Positions 45,800 through 52,940 of a stretch of DNA of 64,000 bases are shown here, piece by piece. Both the position numbers and the translations under genes were made by a program. Position 1 is the first letter of the stretch. Each line of letters starts with the position of its first letter. Source of the stretch: Sporosarcina sp. Marseille-Q4943 (GTDB taxonomy: Bacteria > Bacillota > Bacilli > Bacillales_A > Planococcaceae); the NCBI RefSeq assembly GCF_943736995.1, contig NZ_OX031157.1:1771001-1835000 (forward strand), written 5' to 3'. The notes under the pieces were generated by a model, which saw nothing but the letters and a program-made list of their open reading frames with translations, was not told where the DNA came from and ran no database searches.

Positions 45800-46627
45800 T
45801 TATTCAAACGCAGGTATTGCGGTTTCGTCATAGTTCTCTTCTAGAAACTTGCGTACGTCCGGGCTTGTCATTGCTTCAGCCAATTTTTGAATCGGCTCCC
45901 AATCCTTATTGTCTTCGCGTGCCACCAATGTGATCGCAAAGTCATTTTCGACTCCTTCCGTAAGCAACGCGTCGCTCTTCGGCGTCAATCCGAGAGGCGC
46001 TGCATATGCCGGAGTCATGACGACCGCGTCCGCGTCATCATACATACGTGCAAGCATTAGCAAATCGACTTCTTCGAACTTATAATTTTTCGGGTTGTCG
46101 ATAATATCCGCTTGCGTATAATACGTGTCTTTCTTTTCACCTAATGTAATGACTTCGTGCTGGGCGAGCAATGACAGGGAACGGTCGATGTTAGAAACAT
46201 CGTTCGCCATTGCGATGACTGCACCTTCAGGAAGTTCATCCATTGAATCGAAGTCTTTCGAGTACACTCCGTAATTCGCAAAATAGATCGGTGTAACCGG
46301 AACTAGGTTTGCATTATTGTTGCGGTTGAATTCCTCCATGTACGGAACGTGCTGGAAGAAATTCGCGTCCACTTCTTTCGCTGCAAGTGCACTGTTCGGC
46401 TGGACATTGTCGCCTAATACGACAACTTCCAAGTCAATTCCTTCCTCAGCGAGCTTCGGTTTCACAAGCTCAAGAATTTCTGTCATAGGTGGAATCAATG
46501 AAGCGACTTTCAATGTCACTGTTTCATCTTTCTTTTGTTCCTCAGCAGGGGTGTCCGCTGCTTTATCCTTGCCGCAGCCCGCTAATAAAACCATTAGCAA
46601 TGCCGTTAGCATAAGTAGTTTTCTCAT
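45800..46627 (-). CDS. metQ: Methionine ABC transporter substrate-binding lipoprotein MetQ
   Basis: 275 residues of the NlpA/MetQ family. The signal peptide ends with the lipobox LLAGC (Cys about 18). Typical elements are VLGDNVQPNSALAAKEVDANFFQHVPYMEEFN, IAMANDVSNIDRSLSLL and LAREDNKD near the end. It captures D- or L-methionine (or a related compound) at the outer membrane face and passes it to MetNI. Last gene of the metN-metI-metQ operon, 13 bases after metI. Confidence 0.92.
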   Translation of the reverse strand: MRKLLMLTALLMVLLAGCGKDKAADTPAEEQKKDETVTLKVASLIPPMTEILELVKPKLAEEGIDLEVVVLGDNVQPNSALAAKEVDANFFQHVPYMEEFNRNNNANLVPVTPIYFANYGVYSKDFDSMDELPEGAVIAMANDVSNIDRSLSLLAQHEVITLGEKKDTYYTQADIIDNPKNYKFEEVDLLMLARMYDDADAVVMTPAYAAPLGLTPKSDALLTEGVENDFAITLVAREDNKDWEPIQKLAEAMTSPDVRKFLEENYDETAIPAFE

Positions 46628-46640
46628 GTTGTTCCTCCTA

Positions 46641-47303
46641 TTATCGTTTATCTATCATTCTTGATACAGTCGTTCCCGTAAATTGGATGAGCTGTACCAG
46701 TATGACCATTATGATTATCATGTACATCATCAAATCCGTTTTGAATTGCTGATAACCGTACCGGATTGCAAAGTCACCGATGCCGCCGCCACCGACTACG
46801 CCCATTATCGTCGAATATGAAATGAAGCTGATGATCGACGTCGTTAATCCTAACACGAGTCCTGAACGAGCTTCGACAAAAAGGAATTTAAAAATGACTT
46901 GCCTGACCGATGCCCCCATTGCAATTGCCGCTTCCATTACGCCTCTCGGCACATCAACTAACGACTGTTCAACGAGCCGTGAATAGTGCGCAATGGCTAT
47001 GATCGACAAGGGTACCGTTGCGGCCGTTGTCCCGATGGCTGTCCCGATGAGCATCCTCGTGAAAGGGATGAGGAAGACAACTAATAAGAGGAACGGGAAG
47101 GACCGGATGATATTTACTAGTAAATTCAATACGGAAAAGACAATCGGGTTCTCATACACCTGCCCTTTCCTGCACAAAAAGAGCAATGTTCCAATAGGAA
47201 GTCCGACTAATACGGCTGCAGCAATTGATACGCCGACCATTATGAAGGTCTCCCCGATCGAACGCCAAATCTCGGCTTCATATTGAAGCAAAATATCAGG
47301 CAT
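46641..47303 (-). CDS. metI: Methionine ABC transporter permease MetI
   Basis: 220 residues with five TM helices and the coupling loop LVDVPRGVMEAAIAMGASVRQVIFKFLFVEARSGLVLG, which is the EAA motif of MetI. Its start overlaps the metN 3' end by 8 bases. It forms the membrane channel of the MetNIQ importer (MetP in B. subtilis naming). Confidence 0.92.
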   Translation of the reverse strand: MPDILLQYEAEIWRSIGETFIMVGVSIAAAVLVGLPIGTLLFLCRKGQVYENPIVFSVLNLLVNIIRSFPFLLLVVFLIPFTRMLIGTAIGTTAATVPLSIIAIAHYSRLVEQSLVDVPRGVMEAAIAMGASVRQVIFKFLFVEARSGLVLGLTTSIISFISYSTIMGVVGGGGIGDFAIRYGYQQFKTDLMMYMIIIMVILVQLIQFTGTTVSRMIDKR

Positions 47304-48045
47304 CGTTCATTTCACCGTCCTTTGTTAGCTGTTCCACAAAGAACCTCGGGCTATTCTCCTTCATTCCAATCCCTTTCGGCTCAATGGAAACCGTATCGTA
47401 GACCTTTCCTTCATTCAGGACAGAGACTCGGTTGCAAATGCTTTTGATCACTTCCATCTCGTGACTAACAATGACGATCGTCACTCCGAAGCTCCGATTC
47501 ACATTTTCCAGCACAGCTAAAATTTCAGCGGTAGTGTTCGGGTCGAGAGATGATGTAGGCTCGTCGCATAACAGAACTTGCGGATTGTTCGCCAATGCCC
47601 TTGCGATTGCGACACGTTGCTTTTGCCCGCCACTCAATTGGGATGGGTACTTATCCTTGAAACTATCCAACCCCACAAACTGAAGACATTCCTCCACTCG
47701 GGCACGTCGGTCTTTCTTCGGAAACTTTGCCAGCTCCAATGAAACCACCACATTGTCATACACCGTTTTATTCGCCACTAGATTAAAATGTTGGAATATC
47801 ATTCCGATTAATTTTCTTGATTGCCGGAGCTGTTTGCCGTTCAAATTTGTCAGCGTCTGCCCATTGACCGCCACTTCCCCATCATCAGGGACTTCCAGCA
47901 AATTCATCAGACGCAGAAGGGTCGATTTGCCTGCGCCGCTCGCCCCGATAATCCCATGGATTTCGCCTTTCCCTATCGACAAGGAGACTGATTGAATAGC
48001 CTGAAAACGCATAAAACTTTTGTTCACATTATGTAATTTAATCAT
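47296..48045 (-). CDS. metN: Methionine ABC transporter ATP-binding protein MetN
   Basis: 249 residues from an ATG behind AAAAGGGGA; the open frame to 48087 lacks a site. Walker A GASGAGKST (about 38-46), Q-loop MIFQHFNLVANKTVYDNV, signature LSGGQKQRVAIARAL, Walker B LLCDEPTSSLDP, switch IVSHEM. The short C-terminal part is a reduced version of the ferredoxin-like NIL/ACT regulatory domain; most MetN are about 340 residues, so that domain is largely missing here. First gene of the operon. Confidence 0.9.
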   Translation of the reverse strand: MIKLHNVNKSFMRFQAIQSVSLSIGKGEIHGIIGASGAGKSTLLRLMNLLEVPDDGEVAVNGQTLTNLNGKQLRQSRKLIGMIFQHFNLVANKTVYDNVVVSLELAKFPKKDRRARVEECLQFVGLDSFKDKYPSQLSGGQKQRVAIARALANNPQVLLCDEPTSSLDPNTTAEILAVLENVNRSFGVTIVIVSHEMEVIKSICNRVSVLNEGKVYDTVSIEPKGIGMKENSPRFFVEQLTKDGEMNDA

Positions 48046-48092
48046 AAAAAAATCCCCTTTTTTAGATTTGAAGGGTGATTGCGACATTTAAT

Positions 48093-48121
48093 ATTATAGC
48101 CTATTCTGCCTAGGTTGTCAT
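48093..48121 (-). promoter_or_regulatory. Sigma-A promoter of metNIQ
   Basis: On the minus strand ATGACA (48121-48116) and TATAAT (48098-48093) are 17 bases apart. The short leader leaves no room for an S-box SAM riboswitch. Confidence 0.75.
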
Positions 48122-48254
48122 ATTATCATTAGCATAATATTATTGTTAATTTCAGACAGGACCTTAGCTATCGAAAAAGTCGCGTATTTATTAATTATGA
48201 GGCTTCTAAGATTGCATGATCATCGATTATAATTTAGGTAAAGGGGAGATGATC

Positions 48255-48698
48255 ATGTTGCATTTGGAGACGATTACGAAAGACAATTGGGTGAAGGCCA
48301 TTTCGCTTCGTGTACGGGAGGATCAAGTCAATTTTGTCGCGTCAAACGCGGTGTCGCTAGCCCAGTTGAATTTCCTTGAAAACTTCCATTCCAAAGGAAT
48401 CTATCTCGGCGAGGAAATGATCGGTTTTGCGCTTTACGGAATTGATGAAGACGATCATGAATACTGGATGTACCGGATGATGATCGATCAAAAACATCAG
48501 GGGCAAGGGTATGGAAAAGAAGCGATCCAACTTGTAATAGACGATATTAAAGCGATAAAAGAAGATCGCCATCAAACGATTACGCTTTCTTATGAACCGT
48601 CGAATGAACATGCAAAACGCATTTATGAAAAAATGGGATTCAAGGAAATCGATGGGCTCATGATTAGCGGAGAACAAGTGGCCCGCTATACATTCTGA
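48255..48698 (+). CDS. GNAT acetyltransferase, spermine/spermidine (BltD/PaiA-like) type
   Basis: 147 residues from an ATG 6 bases past AAGGGGAG. The layout LHLETITKDNWVKAISLRVREDQ-NFVASNAVSLAQLNF followed by WMYRMMIDQKHQGQGYGKEAIQLVIDDIK and SYEPSNEHAKRIYEKMGFKE matches polyamine acetyltransferases such as B. subtilis BltD. It would acetylate polyamines to prevent toxic accumulation; substrate inferred from resemblance only. Monocistronic. Confidence 0.8.
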   Translation: MLHLETITKDNWVKAISLRVREDQVNFVASNAVSLAQLNFLENFHSKGIYLGEEMIGFALYGIDEDDHEYWMYRMMIDQKHQGQGYGKEAIQLVIDDIKAIKEDRHQTITLSYEPSNEHAKRIYEKMGFKEIDGLMISGEQVARYTF

Positions 48699-48704
48699 AC
48701 ATGC

Positions 48705-48743
48705 AAAAAGCTGACTACGGCACAATTCTACCGAGTCAGCTTT
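48705..48743. terminator. Terminator between GNAT and mqo genes
   Basis: AAAGCTGACT/AGTCAGCTTT (48707-48716 and 48734-48743), with the better T run on the minus strand, so mainly serving mqo. Confidence 0.8.
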
Positions 48744-48749
48744 CTTATG

Positions 48750-50402
48750 TTATTCTTTTGTCTGTGGCTCTGATTCTACAACTAACGTATCGTCTACGTT
48801 TGGTACTTCCCGGTCTACTCCCAAGGCGGCATCTTGCTCCGTCTCCCCGGTTTCAACAACAACAGAAACCTCTTCTTCCAATGCTTCTGTTTCTACATCC
48901 GATGATTCCGCTTCGCCAGGCAATTCCAGACCAAGCGACTGTGCAGTTGTCGCATGGATTTCCTTTAAGAGTTCAGGGTTGTTGACGAGCGACAAGCCGT
49001 AAGAAGGAATCATTTCTTTTAGTTTTGGTTCCCACTCTTGTACATGTTGCGGGAAGCATCTATTAATGATTTCCAGCATGACGTGAACAGCTGTCGAAGC
49101 ACCTGGTGATGCACCGAGCAATGCGGCGATCGAGCCGTCAGAAGCACTGACGACTTCCGTGCCGAATTGAAGCGTCCCTTTGCCGCCCGCTTCCGTGTCT
49201 TTGATAACTTGGACACGTTGCCCGGCTACGACAATATCCCAATCCTCGCTTTTCGCGCTTGGGATGAAGCTGCGCAGCTCTTCAATCCGCTGTTCCTTCG
49301 ATAACATCAGTTGCTGTATCAAGTATTTCGTCAACGCCATTTCTTTCGCACCTGCTGCCAACATCGTAAAGACGTTGCTAGGTTTCACAGAAGTGATGAG
49401 GTCCAAATTGGAACCCGTTTTCAGGAACTTCGGCGAGAAGCCGGCGAACGGTCCGAAGAGCAATGATTTTTCATTATCAATGTATCTTGTATCGAGATGC
49501 GGAACGGACATCGGTGGAGCACCTACCGAAGCTTTTCCGTATACTTTCGCGTGATGCTGCTCGACAACTTCCGGATTTTTACACACTAGGAAGAGTCCGC
49601 TCACCGGAAAGCCCCCGATATGCTTTCCTTCAGGAATGCCGGACTTTTGCAGAAGATGCAAACTTCCCCCACCAGCACCGATAAAGACGAATTTCGCGGT
49701 ATGTCGCTCAACAACTCCGCTCTCGAGGTTTTTCACTTTCAATTCCCATGAACCATCAGCTGTACGTTTCAAATGATTTACACTATGGTTGTAGTTTATA
49801 TTTACATTATTATTCTTCAAATGATCAAATAGCATGCGTGTCAAAGCGCCAAAATTGACGTCCGTTCCAGTATCGATCTTTGTCGCTGCAATCGGTTCAT
49901 TCACAGTCCGGTCTTTCATCATGAGAGGAAGCCATTCCTTCAATTTCTCCGGATCATCGGAGAATTCCATCCCCTCGAACAGCGGATTATTGGAAAGTGC
50001 TTCAAAACGCTTTTTCAAAAACTTCACGTTGTCTTCCCCATGCACGTAGCTCATATGCGGCAATGGCATGATAAAATCTTCTGGATTACTGATGAGTTGA
50101 TTGTTCACAAGATAAGACCAAAATTGCATAGAAAGCTGAAACTGTTCGTTAACTTTTATCGCTTTGCTAATATCTAAAGTTCCGTCTGGTTTTTCATTGG
50201 TGTAATTGAGCTCGCACAGTGCAGCATGTCCTGTCCCTGCATTATTCCATTCATTGGAACTTTCTTCACCTGCGCCCGGGAGCTTCTCAAACACTGTAAT
50301 ATTCCAGTCCGGTGCCAATTCCTTCAACATTGTTCCCAAAGTTGCACTCATGATTCCGGCGCCAATTAAGATGACGTCTGTTTTTGTTTCTCCGTTGCTC
50401 AT
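48750..50402 (-). CDS. mqo: Malate:quinone oxidoreductase
   Basis: 550 residues. An FAD-binding [10 protein letters not shown] motif lies at the N-terminus, with [30 protein letters not shown] (about 40-70) and [16 protein letters not shown] and PLLMGFSP-type elements of the Mqo family. It oxidizes malate to oxaloacetate at the membrane and reduces the quinone pool, a TCA-cycle step. The last 50 or so residues ([22 protein letters not shown]) form an acidic low-complexity tail absent from most Mqo. The ATG at 50402 is a little better placed after AAGGATG than the one at 50411. Confidence 0.93.
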   Translation of the reverse strand: MSNGETKTDVILIGAGIMSATLGTMLKELAPDWNITVFEKLPGAGEESSNEWNNAGTGHAALCELNYTNEKPDGTLDISKAIKVNEQFQLSMQFWSYLVNNQLISNPEDFIMPLPHMSYVHGEDNVKFLKKRFEALSNNPLFEGMEFSDDPEKLKEWLPLMMKDRTVNEPIAATKIDTGTDVNFGALTRMLFDHLKNNNVNINYNHSVNHLKRTADGSWELKVKNLESGVVERHTAKFVFIGAGGGSLHLLQKSGIPEGKHIGGFPVSGLFLVCKNPEVVEQHHAKVYGKASVGAPPMSVPHLDTRYIDNEKSLLFGPFAGFSPKFLKTGSNLDLITSVKPSNVFTMLAAGAKEMALTKYLIQQLMLSKEQRIEELRSFIPSAKSEDWDIVVAGQRVQVIKDTEAGGKGTLQFGTEVVSASDGSIAALLGASPGASTAVHVMLEIINRCFPQHVQEWEPKLKEMIPSYGLSLVNNPELLKEIHATTAQSLGLELPGEAESSDVETEALEEEVSVVVETGETEQDAALGVDREVPNVDDTLVVESEPQTKE

Positions 50403-50814
50403 TTTTATCATCCTTATACCCTAAATTTGCAGAAAGGATGTAGACGCTCCTTCTTAGGCGTCACAACAAGACAAGACGCGAGCTAGGAACACACCTTTTC
50501 TGTTAATAATAACCTCATATATTATATCATAATTATTTGTCTACATCCCTCTATATGCAAAATTGTTTAATTGTTTAGGTGAATCGTTTTTTGAATTGTT
50601 TGGGTGCCTGTGTAAGGCACATTTATGACTATTCAATACGTTGAATGAAAATACTACCCAAAGAAAATCTAACTCCGAGATGATTGGACTCTCTATTTTC
50701 TTTATGCAATTGTAGTGCATAGTCAGAATTGTTTGCTGCACAGGCACCGTTTTTGAATGTAAGTAATAGTGTTATACTAGCTATACAGCTTTACGTCAGT
50801 CAGGAGATGTGAGA
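50403..50814. other. Intergenic region holding repeat copy A and the promoter of the HAD gene
   Basis: A 412-base spacer. 50412-50600 is AT-rich with a duplicated AATTGTTT(A/G)GGTG motif (50566-50580 and 50595-50606). 50603-50748 is repeat copy A. An extended -10 TGTTATACT at 50770-50778 lies just past the repeat end and probably drives the HAD gene. Confidence 0.6.
50603..50748 (+). repeat. 146-bp repeat element, copy A
   Basis: Bounded by the perfect 10-bp inverted ends GGTGCCTGTG and CACAGGCACC. It aligns without gaps to copy B (52778-52923), with about 24 mismatches, nearly all in the central 70 bases. The first 34 bases differ at one position and the last 42 at two. Confidence 0.9.
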
Positions 50815-51516
50815 ATGAACTACGATGTGTTTTTATTCGACTTGGATGATACGTTGATGGACTTCGGTGAGACAGAAAAAAATGCGTTTACGAATGTGTT
50901 CACTACGCACGGTTTCCCGAATGCATTAGCGGATTTTAGGGATACGTACCGGGCAGTCAGCACGGTGCTTTGGGAAGACTTGGAGCAAGGTAGAATAACG
51001 CTTGCGGAGCTGAAGACGGAGCGGTTCAGACGATTGTTCCTTGAACATGGTCTTGAAATGGATGCAGAGCAGTTCGGCCAATTGTACTTGGATCACTTAG
51101 GGAAAGAGGTCCACTTGATCGAGGGAGTGGCATCAATGCTTCATTCCCTTAAGGGCGCGAGGCTCGCAGTTTTGACAAATGGTTTCAAAGACGTTCAATT
51201 GGCCCGTATCGCCGCTTCCGGTTTATCCGGCGTATTCGAAGCAATCTTCACGTCTGAAGAGATTGGTTTCCAAAAGCCACAACGAGAAATCTTCGAGCAT
51301 GTATTTAAACAGTTGCAAATCAAGGACAAATCCCGTGTCTTGATGATCGGGGACTCGCTTTCTTCGGATATTCGAGGAGGCAACAACTTCGGCATTGATA
51401 CGTGCTGGTACAATCCGAAGCGGAAAGAGAATAACGGCTTGGCTCAGCCTACGTATGAAATTCATGATTGGAAAGATTTCCAGTTCATTGGCACTCAAAC
51501 GATCGCGTCCAGTTAA
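50815..51516 (+). CDS. HAD-family 5'-nucleotidase, YjjG/YfnB-like
   Basis: 233 residues. HAD motif I FDLDDTLMDFGETE (about 7-15), II LTNGFKDVQ, III Lys in GFQKPQREIF, IV MIGDSLSSDIRGG. The DLDDTLxDF and GFQKP spacing places it with YjjG/YfnB pyrimidine nucleotidases rather than the Gph group. AGGAGAT lies just upstream of the ATG at 50815; the GTG at 50809 is too close. Expressed from a promoter directly abutting repeat copy A. Confidence 0.85.
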   Translation: MNYDVFLFDLDDTLMDFGETEKNAFTNVFTTHGFPNALADFRDTYRAVSTVLWEDLEQGRITLAELKTERFRRLFLEHGLEMDAEQFGQLYLDHLGKEVHLIEGVASMLHSLKGARLAVLTNGFKDVQLARIAASGLSGVFEAIFTSEEIGFQKPQREIFEHVFKQLQIKDKSRVLMIGDSLSSDIRGGNNFGIDTCWYNPKRKENNGLAQPTYEIHDWKDFQFIGTQTIASS

Positions 51517-51545
51517 AGGATGCGATCGTTTTTTATTTTCTTTCT
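51498..51545 (+). terminator. Terminator after HAD gene, overlapping its 3' end
   Basis: AACGATCGC/GCGATCGTT (51498-51506 and 51532-51540) followed by TTTTATTTT. The stop codon lies in the loop. Confidence 0.85.
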
Positions 51546-51748
51546 TCATAGAGTGCCGGCTTAAGGCAATTTACTCGACGCGTTGCCACCGTCGCTAGAA
51601 TTCATGATTTATTGCCAAGAAATACGAAACCCTCTCCAACTTTTGATTCCTTCCCATTCAAACATTCAGGAGAATTCTCATACAACAAGATCATTCTTCA
51701 TATTATTCCTCACGATGAATTGAATTTATTGAGAAAGCAGGGAGGAAG

Positions 51749-52750
51749 TTGTTAATCGGAATAATTGTATTGGCGGGTTTACTATTAATCGGATTCATAT
51801 ACGAAAAATTATCACGGCGCAGGGATGCGGAAAGACCATATCCGGGTGAATTGATTGATGTCGGCGGCTATCGTCTCCATACAACGGATGACGGTAAAGG
51901 TGCGCCTACAATCGTCATCCTTCATGGTGCGGGCGATTGCTCTTATTCATGGATGCATGTTCGCAAAGAAATATCCAAGTTTACGAGGGTCATTACCTAT
52001 GACCGTGCAGGCATGGGTTCAAGTGACCTCGGTCCCGTGCCGACCCCCGACCATACCGTCATAGAACTTCAGAACCTGCTGGAGACGGCTGGAGGCCAGG
52101 GACCTTATGTACTTGTCGGTCATTCATTAGGGGGGCTTATTGCCCGACTGTACGCTTTGAAGTATCCGAACCAGGTGGCTGGTCTCGTGTTATTAGATTC
52201 AACGCATGAGTCACTGAAGGAAGACGTAAAGTTCAAGCAAGGCTTTGCAATTATCGGTGTTATGCTGAAGACAATGAGGCTGGTCTCCCCGTTCGGGATT
52301 CCACGGTTCCTCGGTGACGTTTTGGGTGTCATTCCGATGTTCGGCAATGAACTTTCCTATTACAAACGCCAGCTGGACGCAGAAGAATATAGGCTATGGA
52401 AAGGGAATGTCTACAGTATCTTTGCCGAAAAGACAGCTGGATTGGAATTTAAGGGTGCATGGGCGCATTTGGAGGCAGCTGCGAATCAATTACAAAACAG
52501 TATGGAAAAGCCTCAATTCGGTGACCTTCCAATCGCTGTCGTCAATAATCCCGGGTTCGGTGCCCACTGGACGGAGATGCAAAGAGAACTTGCCTCCCGG
52601 TCAACGAACCATATCCATAAGACGAGTGATCGAAAGGGACATAGTCTCCAAATGCCACGGCCCGAGTACGTAATAGAAGCGATTCAGCACGTCGTTGACC
52701 AAGTCCAAGAACGAAACGGCCGAACCCTTGCTGAATCCTATCATAATTAA
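51749..52750 (+). CDS. Membrane-anchored alpha/beta hydrolase
   Basis: 333 residues. An N-terminal TM helix (about 2-18) is followed by an alpha/beta hydrolase: oxyanion HGAGDCSYSW (about 59-68), YDRAGMGSSD, nucleophile elbow GHSLGG (Ser about 124), and the C-terminal KGHSLQMPRPEYV with the catalytic His. Substrate unknown. The TTG start is only 3 bases from GGGAGG, so the real start may differ slightly. It lies between repeat copies A and B. Confidence 0.83.
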   Translation: MLIGIIVLAGLLLIGFIYEKLSRRRDAERPYPGELIDVGGYRLHTTDDGKGAPTIVILHGAGDCSYSWMHVRKEISKFTRVITYDRAGMGSSDLGPVPTPDHTVIELQNLLETAGGQGPYVLVGHSLGGLIARLYALKYPNQVAGLVLLDSTHESLKEDVKFKQGFAIIGVMLKTMRLVSPFGIPRFLGDVLGVIPMFGNELSYYKRQLDAEEYRLWKGNVYSIFAEKTAGLEFKGAWAHLEAAANQLQNSMEKPQFGDLPIAVVNNPGFGAHWTEMQRELASRSTNHIHKTSDRKGHSLQMPRPEYVIEAIQHVVDQVQERNGRTLAESYHN

Positions 52751-52777
52751 TTGTATGGTGCCTGTGCAAATTGTATG

Positions 52778-52923
52778 GGTGCCTGTGCAAGGCACATTTA
52801 TGACTATTCAAGGCTTTGCATTAAAATACAACGACAATAAAACCCAACTCTGAGATGAGTGGGTTTTATTTTTTATTTATACAATTGTAGTGCATAGTCT
52901 GAATAGTTTGCTGCACAGGCACC
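52778..52923 (+). repeat. 146-bp repeat element, copy B
   Basis: Same ends and length as copy A. Its central part can form AATAAAACCC/GGGTTTTATT around an ACTC/GAGT stem. A 21-bp stretch (ATTGTATGGTGCCTGTGCAA) just upstream at 52750-52770 is a tandem partial copy of the left end. It lies 18 bases past the 3' end of the isoprenoid synthase gene, whose minus-strand transcript may use it as a terminator. Confidence 0.9.
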
Positions 52924-52940
52924 GAAAAGATTCTGACAAC

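Noticed and set aside
48046-48215. S-box (SAM) riboswitch upstream of metN
   Set aside because: The promoter lies about 50 bases from the start codon and no S-box core is present.
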